A stretch of DNA of 64,000 bases from Furcasterigmium furcatum. Its lineage: Eukaryota; Ascomycota; Sordariomycetes; Glomerellales; Plectosphaerellaceae. Positions 20,020 through 29,423 of the stretch are shown here, piece by piece. The translations under genes were made by a program, and so were the position numbers. The notes beneath the pieces are model-generated. The model had not been told where the DNA came from. It did no database searches and was given only the letters and a program-made list of their open reading frames with translations. The stretch covers positions 5,228,978-5,292,977 of the forward strand of contig BCIA01000001.1 in the NCBI GenBank assembly GCA_001599815.1, written 5' to 3'. How positions within the stretch are numbered: the stretch's first letter is position 1; every line of letters begins with the position of its first letter.

Positions 20020-22431
20020 CTATCCCGACGCCCCAGCGGTAGCCTCGTTAATCTCTTCCGGAGAAGCAACGGGCGCGGGCTCGACCAGCACGTCCAGGCC
20101 CTCGCCGTCCTCCCTGACGCGCACGTTCGCGAGCTGACCCATCTTCAACTGGCCGCGGATGATCTTGTCGGCGAGCCCGTTGGCGATCTCGGTGGTGATG
20201 AGCCTGTTGAGCGGCCGGGCGCCAAAGCGCGGATCGTAACCTCGCTCGGCGAGCCAGTCCCTCACGTCACCTGGGACCCGGAGGGTGATGCGGCGGTCGT
20301 CGAGGCGGGCCTGGAGCTCGCGGAGGCGGATGTCGACGATGTCGCGGATGGCGGAGAGGGCGAGGCGCTTGAAGACGATGAAGGAGTCGATGCGGTTGAG
20401 GAACTCGGGCGGGTAGGCGTGGCTGACCACGTCCATGACGGCCCTGCGCACGTCGGGGCTGACGGAGCCGTCCTCGGTCTCGGTATAGGGGTGGTTCGGG
20501 TCCGCGCCGACGAGAATATCGGCACCGAGGTTGGAGGTCAGGACGATGATGGTGTTTCTGAAGTCAACCTTGTGGCCCTGGGCGTCGGTGAGATAGCCCT
20601 CGTCGAGAACCTGGAGGAGGAGGGCGGAGATGTCACGATGGGCCTTTTCGAACTCGTCGAAGAGGAGTACGGCGTAGGGTTTGCGCCGAACGGCTTCAGT
20701 GAGCTGGCCGGCGTCGTCGTAGCCGACATAGCCCGACGGCGCACCGATGAGGCGAGAGATGGTGTGCTTTTCCTGGAATTCCGACATGTCGAAGCGGACG
20801 ACAGCAGATTCGGTGGAGAAGAGGAAGCCGGCGAGTTTCTTGCAGAGCTCCGTCTTGCCGACACCTGTGGGGCCGAGGAAGAAGAAGGACGCCAGAGGGC
20901 GGTTGTCGCCGCTGAGCCCGGCTCGTTGGAGGCGGACGGCATTGGAGACGGCTTTGATGGCCTCGTCCTGTCCACGGACAGACTCACGCAGTGTATCCTC
21001 CATGTGCACCAACTTCTCGATGTGGCCCGAGGTGAGCTTGGATATCGGGATGCCGGTGATACGGGAAACGACCGCTGCAATGTCGTCTGCATTGACGGAG
21101 TCATGGATCAGGCTGCCCTCCTGCTTTTCGCTGTCCTTGGGGATCTTCTCCTCCAGCACTGGGATGACGCTGTACCTCAGTTCGCCAGCACGTCCAAAGT
21201 TGCCCTCTCTTTGCGCGACGTCCAGCTCGACCTTGGCCTTGTCGAGTTCCTCCTGAGCATTCTTGACCGCGTCAATCTCGGCGCGCTCCTTCTCCCAGCG
21301 GGTTGTGAGCACGGCAATTTCGTCCTGGAGCTTCTTAAGATCGGCTTCCAGCTTCTCCCGTCGTTCGCGGCTTGCCACATCCTTCTCCTTCCGCAGACTC
21401 TCCAGTTCAATCTGAATTGTCATGATCTTTTGATCAAGTGCCATGATATCCTCGGGTTTGGATTCATGCTGAAGCTTGAGGTGACTTGCTGCCTCGTCCA
21501 TCAGGTCAATGGCCTTGTCAGGGAGGAACCGATCCGTGATGTAACGGTTGGAGTAGGTGGCCGCAGCGACGAGGGCGCCATCGGTGATTCGCACACCATG
21601 GTGCACCTCATATTTGTCCTTGATGCCACGGAGAATGCTGATGGTATCTTGGACACTGGGCTCGTTGACCAGGATGGGCTGGAATCGTCTGGCCAAGGCC
21701 ACGTCTTTTTCAATCAGTCGGTACTCGTCGAGTGTGGTCGCGCCACAGCACTGAAGCTCTCCACGAGCAAGTGCCGGCTTCAGCAGATTGGACGCATCGA
21801 TCGAGCCCTCGGCCTTTCCGAGACCGAGCAGATTGTGCAGCTCGTCGATGAAGAGAATAACTTCGCCCTCGGCCTTCTGGACTTCCTCGAGGACCTTCTT
21901 CAGACGCTCTTCGAAATCACCGCGGAACTTGGCGCCTGCAATGAGAGAACCCAAGTCGAGAGCGATGACCCGCTTGTTCTTGATGCTTTCGGGGACATCA
22001 CCGCGGACGATTCTGAGCGCCAGGCCCTCGAGGATGGCAGTCTTGCCCGTGCCGGCATTACCGATGACCACGGGGTTGTTCTTCGTTCGTCGCGACAGAA
22101 TCTGAATGGTCCGTTGGATTTCGGCATCTCTTCCAATCACAGGGTCGAGCTTTCCTTCCTTGGCCTTTTCGGTCAGGTCAATGCCGTACTGCTCCAGAGC
22201 TGGCTTCTCTGGCTCGCCGCCGCCCATGTTCATGCGGTGGGTGCCGCCGGGAGGATGCGGGCCTCGGCCCTGGGCATACGCCCTCGCATAGAGGGCAGGA
22301 AATACTCGAGCATGATTGAGGGCGGGTGACCCGTTTACCAGGGGTGGCAAGAGTCGTGATGCTGTAACTCTCGGCGACGCGCTGCTCAGGCGCCGAGCAG
22401 ATGAGATAAGCTGTCTTCTGGCCTGCATCAT
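20020..22431 (-). CDS. HSP78: Mitochondrial ClpB-type disaggregase Hsp78
   Basis: A single exon of 803 codons starting MMQARRQLISSARRL, an Arg/Ser-rich presequence without acidic residues. The ClpB N-domain is absent, as in yeast Hsp78. NBD1 (Walker A GNAGTGKTA near residue 125, Walker B VILFIDELH) is followed by the coiled-coil middle domain (about 360-480) and NBD2 (GPTGVGKTELCKKLAGF near 520, then AVLLFDEFEKAH). The C-terminal small domain has YDPRFGARPLNRLI. In the matrix it reactivates aggregated proteins with mtHsp70. The frame stays open to ATG 22722, but that extension reads through the shared promoter with GOS1, so ATG 22431 is preferred. The long plus-strand frame over the same bases is an antisense shadow. 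Confidence 0.95.
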   Translation of the reverse strand: MMQARRQLISSARRLSSASPRVTASRLLPPLVNGSPALNHARVFPALYARAYAQGRGPHPPGGTHRMNMGGGEPEKPALEQYGIDLTEKAKEGKLDPVIGRDAEIQRTIQILSRRTKNNPVVIGNAGTGKTAILEGLALRIVRGDVPESIKNKRVIALDLGSLIAGAKFRGDFEERLKKVLEEVQKAEGEVILFIDELHNLLGLGKAEGSIDASNLLKPALARGELQCCGATTLDEYRLIEKDVALARRFQPILVNEPSVQDTISILRGIKDKYEVHHGVRITDGALVAAATYSNRYITDRFLPDKAIDLMDEAASHLKLQHESKPEDIMALDQKIMTIQIELESLRKEKDVASRERREKLEADLKKLQDEIAVLTTRWEKERAEIDAVKNAQEELDKAKVELDVAQREGNFGRAGELRYSVIPVLEEKIPKDSEKQEGSLIHDSVNADDIAAVVSRITGIPISKLTSGHIEKLVHMEDTLRESVRGQDEAIKAVSNAVRLQRAGLSGDNRPLASFFFLGPTGVGKTELCKKLAGFLFSTESAVVRFDMSEFQEKHTISRLIGAPSGYVGYDDAGQLTEAVRRKPYAVLLFDEFEKAHRDISALLLQVLDEGYLTDAQGHKVDFRNTIIVLTSNLGADILVGADPNHPYTETEDGSVSPDVRRAVMDVVSHAYPPEFLNRIDSFIVFKRLALSAIRDIVDIRLRELQARLDDRRITLRVPGDVRDWLAERGYDPRFGARPLNRLITTEIANGLADKIIRGQLKMGQLANVRVREDGEGLDVLVEPAPVASPEEINEATAGASG

Positions 22432-22793
22432 TTTGCTCGAGGGGGTCAAGAGAAGAGGAGAAGAGAAAGGAAACAAAGTCGCCTCATCCCAAGTCTGAGA
22501 GAGGGCAGAAAGGGACCATAATATTCTCACAGGCCGACTCCTCTCTCGTGATGTCACGTTGAGAGTTTCCCGAGCTTGGTGGTAGCTCCATGCAGCTTCT
22601 CGCATCTTCCCGCTGAAAGCGCCTCCACCCATTGCACCAGCCACACCACCAGCCACAATTCGATGGCCACAAGCCGGAAGCGGTCCCTGTCTCGACTGAG
22701 TCTCCGAACAGGCCGTCGTCAATCATTCGGCAAAGAAGGACATTGACGATCAACCTTTCAACTGTTCGACACCTCACGATCATCAGTGCAGTC
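22432..22793. promoter_or_regulatory. Divergent HSP78/GOS1 promoter
   Basis: Only 362 bases separate the two start codons. I looked for perfect heat-shock elements (alternating GAA/TTC with two-base spacing) and found only imperfectly spaced TTC/GAA triplets near 22595-22620. No TATA box was recognised. Confidence 0.4.
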
Positions 22794-23598
22794 ATGGCGT
22801 CCAACGCGGGGAACACGGGCTGGGCCCAACTACGACAACAGGCGCGAAGCTTGGAGAGTCAAGTGCGTCGAGATGCAACCATTGCCATGCCCTTTGCCTG
22901 GAGCTGACGACATCACAGACAGAGACGCTATTCCACACGTACTCGCAGTTCTCGACAGCAGCGAATATCCCGGCAAAGCCCTCGGACGAGGAGCAGTCGA
23001 CGGAAACGAAGCTGCAAGAGATTCTCGACAAGGTACGCCGAGCCTGCTTGCGACAGGTGTCTGCCCATGCTCACACATCCAGCGCGAATCCGTCATCTCC
23101 CAGCTCGCCCGCCTCCTCGACTCCGACGCAACCCTCACCTCCTCCGCCCTGAAGCAGAACAACCTCTCCCTCCTGCGCGAGAAGCACGCCGAGCACCGCC
23201 GCGACCTTGTCCGCATCCGCAACACCGTCTCCCAGGCCCGCGACCGCGCCAACCTCCTCACCAACGTCCGCTCCGACATCGACGAGTACAACCGCGCGAA
23301 CCAGCAGCAGAACCCCGAGGCCGCCGAGGCGGACTACATGCTGCAGGAGCGCTCCCGCGTCGACAACAGCCACAACATGGTCGACAGCGTCCTCAGCCAG
23401 GCCTACGCCGTGCAGGACAACTTCAACCTGCAGCGCGAGACGCTGGCCAGCATCAACCGCCGCATCACACTCGCCGCGAGCCAGGTGCCGGGCATCAACT
23501 CGCTCATCAATAGGATATCGGCTAAGAAGAGGCGGGACGGTATCATCATGGGCGTGTTCATCGCGTTCTGCTTCCTGCTCTTCTGGTGGTTCATGTGA
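22794..23598 (+). CDS. GOS1: Golgi Qb-SNARE Gos1 (GOSR1/GS28 homolog)
   Basis: Exons 22794-22862, 22919-23032 and 23083-23598 give 232 residues. The N-terminus has the Gos1 pattern NTGWAQLRQQARSLESQTET; a middle region has LREKHAEHRRDLVRIRNTV; the SNARE helix spans about residues 145-205 (SHNMVDSVLSQAYAVQDNFN, ASINRRI, VPGINSLINRI). A C-terminal membrane anchor follows (IIMGVFIAFCFLLFWWF) with almost no lumenal tail. Gos1 pairs with Sed5, Ykt6 and Sft1 in intra-Golgi fusion. Introns are 56 and 50 nt. The start is set by the first ATG after the divergent promoter. Confidence 0.93.
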
Positions 23599-23893
23599 TG
23601 ATCACCGGTCGGCCAGGAAGGGAGAGGAGACATGGGCCGGTTGGCGCCGGCTTGTAATGACTATGGGTATATCTTGATTCGACGGCGACTTCAAATCAGC
23701 ATGGGAGCTTGCGAAGGCGTTCTTGGAGAAAATGCAACTTTTTAAGGGGTATCCTGGATTCAGCATCATCAAGCTTTTTGTTTCCCCCGTACGTCTCAGA
23801 AGGGTATTATTGTACATCGTGGCTAAGGGGGTGTGGTTTACACAACGGCCGCTGGCCGTCTCAATGGGACTTGCACCGTGGGAGGGAAGACTT

Positions 23894-25002
23894 TCATGCC
23901 GCACCGGCACTCCTCATGGCGCGCAGGTCCTGTTGGTCCTTGACGTATTCGTTCACGACCAGCCTCGCGCTCTTGACCAGGCTCTCCTTCTCGTCGGGGT
24001 TCGCGTTGGCGCTGGCGGCCCAGCGTATCCTGCACAGGTGATCGACGAGGAAGACGTAGCCGACCTTGCTGTTCAGCAGGCCGATGGACTCGCGGATCTC
24101 GTCGGTGACGCCCCGCCGGATGAGGAAGTATTTGTCCCAGTTTTCCTGGCCCATCTCACGCCGCAGGCCGCCGAGGAAGAGGTTGACGAGCCACATCTTG
24201 ACACCGTTTTCCTCGACGTTGAGGCGCACGATCTGCAGGCCGCCGCCCTGGGAGCCCGGAGCCTGCGCCATGAGGTCGTGGAGCGGCGCGTTCTGCGCCT
24301 CGGAGATGAAGGTGTCGACCTGGTCGTTGGCCCACTTGCCGCTGAACAGAGCGACAATGGACGTCTTGCCGTGCAGGACGTTCGTGGTGTCGCGGAAGTT
24401 GCGGGCCTCCTTGGCCAGGGTATCGCCGACGAAGTTGGGGAAGAAGAGGGAGGCGTCGGCGCGGAAGGGTCGGGGCGGCGCGAGGAAGGATTTGCCGTCG
24501 TGGAACTTCATGTTGGACCAGTCGCGGAAGTAGGGGCGGGCCATCTGTGCCTTGCTGCGAGGGTCTTGTCAGCCTGCCGGTGAGCATCCACGAGGAATTG
24601 CAGGGTAGCATACAGTGTCTTCCTCCGCTCGAGGTGCTTCTCGTAGTTGACAAAGTCATCGCGCCGTTGCTTGATGGTCCTCGCGTCGATGCCGGTGTTG
24701 TCGTTGGGATGAGGGGGCTTGGTGAGGCCAATGGGTCGAGGAAGAGGTTCCGGGGTGAACTCGTCGAGCCTCTGGCCGTATGACCTGGGGGCGCGGATGG
24801 CCGCGCCGGGCAGCTCTGGGTTGGGAGTTTCCCGGACCACGCCGCCGTCGACTTTGGGGAGGATGGTCTTGGCCTTATCCCCCGGAGGAGGTGGCTTGTC
24901 TGCTAGCCGCCATGCCGTGGTGCTCAGGGGCCGCTGACTTTGTTGCCACCTGCAGACGGAGCAGGTGAATGCCCGTTTCGCGACGACAGGTCTCATGGCC
25001 AT
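23894..25002 (-). CDS. ATP10: Mitochondrial ATP synthase assembly factor Atp10
   Basis: Exons 25002-24614 and 24554-23894 give 349 residues. The N-terminus MAMRPVVAKRAFTCSVCRW is a plausible presequence. The conserved domain includes MARPYFRDWSNMKFHDGKSF, FPNFVGDTLAKEARNFRDTT, GKTSIVALFSGKWANDQV and YVFLVDHLCRIRWAASANAN. Atp10 is an inner-membrane chaperone that helps Atp6 assemble into the Fo sector. The splice joins CT|C AAG in phase 2, giving LKAQMARPYF; the first in-frame acceptor is GCAG. It ends convergently with GOS1, leaving 295 bases between stops. Confidence 0.92.
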
Positions 25003-25807
25003 GTTGTCTCGGTATGCGGCCGGATGAAATGTTCAATGTTGCCGGCATGGCAATTGGAGCGCATTCTGATTCCTCCAATCCGCTCTGTCACGTGCTGATA
25101 AGCGGTCCGTTGGAGTCGAAGTGGAGCTCAGTCAAGCTCCTTGCCTGACCACGAAAGTCACCAGACATGTTGCCGTCCAGACACGTTACCCTTGAAGTAT
25201 CTCCAATTGGTCAAGAGGCTATCTAGATTCTTGAAATCAAGAGAGAGGTCATCTTAATCATCCAGCGGTCGATCTGAAGTCTGTTATCCGACTTGGACGT
25301 TCCCAGCGCGGCCATGTTGTCTACCTACGACCTATTTAGTTGCCCCTATTTCAAGCATCGCCATGATCAGGGGCGTGCTTCTGAGCCACAGAAGCGAACT
25401 GGACGGTATGCCGTATGGATATGGCTGAGTTGTGGTCCGTCCATACCGAATCAGTTCAGCAACATGCAGGATGGCGATGGCTTCGCAACCGTTTTATTTT
25501 CGGCGACTCAGACCCGACGGTGAAACGATATAGTATTCACTATCCATTCCATTGATACTCTCATCAAGTCAGGGGGCGCTGGAGACCGTCTTTTCCCCTA
25601 TATAATACCACCTTTGAGGTACTCACGATCTTTCTTGTCTCCCACAGCATCAGCATCAGCAAACAGACAGAAACATACAGCAAGCCATCTTCTACCCACT
25701 CCCAGGTGAACTTGCTATTTGGCTCCCTCATTACGCTTACACCAAGTCCTCTTCGCCGACCTCTCACACACGTCACAAGGATCAACACCCCCCAGAGCAT
25801 TCTCAAC
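25003..25807. promoter_or_regulatory. Divergent upstream region between ATP10 and the unknown 25808 gene
   Basis: About 800 bases. A good TATA box (CTATATAATA, 25598-25607) lies 200 bases upstream of ATG 25808, followed by a CA-rich stretch typical of a leader. No other gene is visible. Confidence 0.5.
25599..25605 (+). promoter_or_regulatory. TATA box of the 25808 gene
   Basis: TATATAA sits about 200 bases before the start codon, with an AT-poor surround and a transcript leader rich in CA and CAG downstream. Its position suits a start site near 25630-25640. Confidence 0.5.
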
Positions 25808-26305
25808 ATGGTCGTCGTCAACATGAAATTCGAGTTCCTCGATGCGAACAAGCGATTTGTCAGGTTCACCGAAGAAGCTAGAACCCCCTACACGACGGAT
25901 GACACGTCAGGTCGGTTTGATGACGTGAGGAACATCGACACTTTCCACGACAAGTGCTGCGACAAAGTGCTCGAGATCGTCAACGACTTTTACGGCCCGA
26001 TCGAGGATGATGAGCTCCTTGAGCTCCTGCGAACTTTGCTTCGTAGGGAGATGTACGTGACCATCTCCCACGGCACGGGCCCTGGGAGAGAAGTCATCCT
26101 GATTCGGATTCGGGACCTGGAGCAGCCGAGTAACGATCCGATTCGCATGGGACAAGAAAGGATGTTAGGGCATCTGCCTTTTACCCAATACAACGTCAAG
26201 TGCCACTTGTACAGGGATTTGGTCGCGATGGTTGAATTTGATGGCACTTTGATAGGGCAAGCGGAGTCCCCATCAGTCGAGAAAGTTGCAGAGAGCAAAA
26301 GCTGA
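25808..26305 (+). CDS. Unrecognised small protein
   Basis: A single exon of 165 codons from the first ATG (MVVVNMKFEFLDANKRFVRF). The protein is well mixed, with charged and hydrophobic alternation such as CDKVLEIVNDFYGPIEDDEL and REVILIRIRDLEQPSNDPIR. It has no signal peptide, membrane span or low-complexity run. I do not recognise a domain. Codon choice with GC-ending codons, a TATA box 200 bases upstream and a clean stop support a real gene. It lies between housekeeping genes and the DUF7708/AAA pair, and may be lineage-restricted. No function is proposed. Confidence 0.6.
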   Translation: MVVVNMKFEFLDANKRFVRFTEEARTPYTTDDTSGRFDDVRNIDTFHDKCCDKVLEIVNDFYGPIEDDELLELLRTLLRREMYVTISHGTGPGREVILIRIRDLEQPSNDPIRMGQERMLGHLPFTQYNVKCHLYRDLVAMVEFDGTLIGQAESPSVEKVAESKS

Positions 26306-26702
26306 CCAGCGGACAGGGCCGGAATTCAAGACCCGGGGAAAGAGGAACAAGACGAACCCAGCCCGGAGGAACCCAGCCCGGAGGAGACCCGGACCACATA
26401 AGGGTGGTTTGAGCTGGGGTTGATCGAGCAGTCGGTCGACACGGGGATGAGACTCGATGCGCCGAGAGAGAGAGGACAGCGTGAGAAGTTGGCTCGAGGC
26501 TGGACTGCACCAGGGATCGGGCATAGAGTACCAAGGAGAGCCGAAAAGACATGCTGATCAAGATAACTGAGGCCCTCTTTGGGCAGTGAGTGATTGGTAT
26601 ATACGCGGTGAGAATGACCCGTGATGTTTCGATATTACCCGGGGAGCCCAACGAAAACCCCAAAACGCCCGATATGATGCATCTCCCATAAGCTCCTCTG
26701 CC
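26306..26702. other. Convergent 3' region with a 15-bp tandem duplication
   Basis: This lies between the stops of the unknown gene and the DUF7708-like gene. It contains a perfect 15-bp direct repeat at 26354-26383 and otherwise no feature. Confidence 0.5.
26354..26383. repeat. Two perfect copies of a 15-bp unit
   Basis: The unit GAACCCAGCCCGGAG is repeated head to tail, followed by a partial third copy. It looks like a recent slippage duplication in a 3' UTR. Confidence 0.75.
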
Positions 26703-29047
26703 TCAGTTCAGCGTGATAAGCTGGTATTCCTCATCGTCTTCGATTACCAGCTGGTCCTTCACCCTCCGCGTGCTCAACGCCGGCGTCGTGACCAGCACCT
26801 TCAGGATAGCGGGCAAGCGGGTGTCCTCGAGTATGTTCTGCAGGCACGACATGACAATGACCAGGTCGTGGATCATCCTGTCCGTGTCGAAGCTCGAAAT
26901 GGAGTCGATGATGAAATATACCCGAGTGTCGGCGGGGAACTGCCGGAGCAGGGAATGCAACATGGAGCACGTGCTGTGAAGATTGTGGCCTTCCAACTGC
27001 CTGAGATATTCCCGGTTGTCGATGAAATCGAGCTGACAGCGGTCCATGTGAAAGAGGGACATGAGGAGTTGCGTGGCGAGGGATCGAACGAGGCCGCAGG
27101 GCCCGTGGAGGAAGTCTCCCGGGTGAGCGTGGAGGCCGCAGAAGAAATGGGCGACGACATCGGATGGCTGTACCTCCACCAGGCTCGTGACGAACGTGGC
27201 GCTGAAGTTGGAGATGACTGAGAGGGACTCCAGGGCTGCCGAGTTGATGTTGGCTTCGACAAGGACGAGATCGGGCCATCTCGGGTCAGCCCAGTCGAGG
27301 AAGCGGTCGTACTCGAGGAGAGAGTCGACCTGTCGCCGGTCCGCGGGGGGGAATCTGCCCTCTTCTGACAGAGCGTGGTCGAGGTCCTGGTTCGGGTGGG
27401 CGAACAGGCGCTTCAGGTCGACTTGGTCTGTGTTCCAAGAATTCTGCACCCGCGGTGATGCCAGGATCTCGAACAAGCGGTCGAGGCTGACGACCGCTCG
27501 ATTCGACTGCTGGGAGACCTGTCGTCTCAACCGAGCAATCTCAGCCTGACTCCCTTCACCAATGTCAGATGTCAGCGGACGTGATACGAGATCTGGCTGA
27601 ACAGGCTGGGCTCGACTGACTCTTTTGTTCCAGGAGAAACCTCGTCAGGAGGGTTCTGTTGTGTCGCTTCTCTTCTTCCTGATCCTCCCTCATCCGAGTG
27701 ATCGTATTAAACCGTTTTCTCTGCTCCGCTCGTATTAGCTTGCAGACTTCTCGGTGCTGCTCGTCTTGCTTGCTCTCCCGTCTCTGGGCGTGGTCGGCCT
27801 CGCCGTCGATCTTCTGCGTCAGGGATCCCGATTCCAGGGCCATCTGGCTCATATCGCTGCTCAGCCTCTCCATGTGGGTGCTGATTCGGCTTCCTTCGCT
27901 CCGAAGTCGTTCCGTGTTGTCCCTGGTGTGCATTATGTCTTGATGAATGAGATGTGTCTTGTTAATTGTGTAGAGGCCGATGATCTCTGTTCGCTCGATG
28001 GTCTGATCTCTGGCCAGGTCAACGTCTTTGGAGAAGGCCTTAGTAGCGTCTTGAACTTTTTGAAGAACTTCATCGATGGTGGGCACGGGTTTGTCAACTG
28101 CGCCCCCGCGCTTGAGATGCGAGCCGAATTTCGTGACTGCTGAATCAGTAAGAGTGATCAAATAGGTTCATGAATGACAACTCACGAGTAGACCTCTTCT
28201 TCGTGGTCAGGAGCACGAACAACTCGTCCATTGATGCAACAAGGGCCTCATAGAGCTTGTCGGCGGCGCCTCTGACGTGGTAGTCGGATCGGAAGGTTGC
28301 CCTGTCCGGAGATGCCTGGATCAGAGCATCTTGTAATGCCGAGAAGGTGTCGAGGATCTTCTGCCGCTTCTCGACCGAGTTGTTCGCGAGCTGGCGGGTG
28401 TAAGTCAGGTTAGAATTATCATCAGAGACTCGACTGTGGCGGACGTACTAGAAAAATAAGAGAAAGGCCTCCTTTCAAGACCGAGAGTCCGTGCGATTCT
28501 GGTATAAAGGAGGTCCAGACCTCAGCAGCCCGTTGGTCGCCCATCTTCAACCAAAAGGACTGCCAGAAGCCCTTCTTGCTGCTGCGATAGCCCTCCTCCA
28601 AGGCGCGAAGCTTCTCGGCCAAGTCATCGTCCCACGATTCGAAGTTGATGCGAAGGGTTTCCTCGATGTACGCTCGCATCGCCTCCTCGAACGGCCTGGC
28701 TCGGCTGTTAGCGACGGGAAGGTCAAGGCCGGCCACCGGGTACCGCGAATAGCATGCGAGACTCACACGACGGGGCGAGAAGGGATGAACTCGACCAGGT
28801 CGGTATCCAGCTTAGACGACCCGGAGAATGCGACTGAAATGCTCGGGCCTTCTCTGGCAACGAAGCCGCCCGCCAGCGCGACCTCGGTTCCCCGGGGAGA
28901 AGCCCAATCCAGCGAGTCCATGCTGTGCGCGACCTGACGAGGTTCCAGGCTCTGTGATGCGACGTGCTGACTCGAGGGAAGAGTTCGAGTTTGAGGATAG
29001 AATTCGAACACCCAGCACCGCTCGGCCTCCTCGAGATGAAGAATCAC
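26703..29047 (-). CDS. Fungal DUF7708-like protein with degenerate STAND/NACHT-like NTPase region
   Basis: Five exons (29047-28767, 28704-28449, 28390-28186, 28139-27621, 27553-26703) give 703 residues. The N-terminal third (FEEAMRAYIEETLRINFESW, GFWQSFWLKMGDQRAAEVWT, FIPESHGLSVLKGGLSLIF) resembles the fungal DUF7708 domain seen before STAND modules. A long coiled coil follows (about residues 250-420, rich in Glu, Arg and Gln). The C-terminal part looks like a NACHT fold: VAHFFCGLH, GLVRSLATQLL, a Walker-B-like VYFIIDSISSFD and a sensor-like LKVLVTTP. No GxxxxGK[ST] Walker A is present, so nucleotide hydrolysis is unlikely. The domain assignment is from memory of family patterns. It is divergent from the AAA ATPase at 29424. 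Confidence 0.65.
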
Positions 29048-29423
29048 TAGGCTGCGGACACACTAGATCTAGGTGAGCTGTAAGCCCGCATGAGACCAAC
29101 CATCCGCTGTGCTGCCACAGCCTGCTCAAAGGAGGACCAAAGCAGCAGTGATTGGCTCCCGGGCCGACTCGGACGACCATGATAGCCGCTTCCTGCAGCA
29201 GGTTGGCAGGGTTGCTGCATGCGATAGCAGCACATTGGGGGCCGTTCAGTCGCCAGGGGGGCGAGGGGGCTGGTCCTCCATTATTAAGTACTCGTAGCAC
29301 TTCGCCTCAGGCTCGCTCCGCCTCGTCTCACCTTTGCCTCTCATCGATCGAATCATTCAGCTTTGCGACCGCGATCATATCGACTCTCGACGGTCATCTT
29401 TTGTCACGAGGGTTCAGTTCCCC
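29048..29423. promoter_or_regulatory. Divergent promoter between the DUF7708-like gene and the AAA ATPase
   Basis: These 376 bases separate the two start codons. A poorly conserved TTATTAAG-type AT patch lies near 29280. The plus-strand frame is open upstream to 29334 but has no ATG before 29424. Confidence 0.4.

Noticed and set aside
19981..22329. Plus-strand open frame of 782 codons
   Set aside because: It is the antisense shadow of HSP78; the composition mirrors GC-ending codons of the real gene and no family pattern appears.
22432..22793. Heat-shock element in the HSP78 promoter
   Set aside because: Only TTC and GAA triplets with wrong spacing were found.
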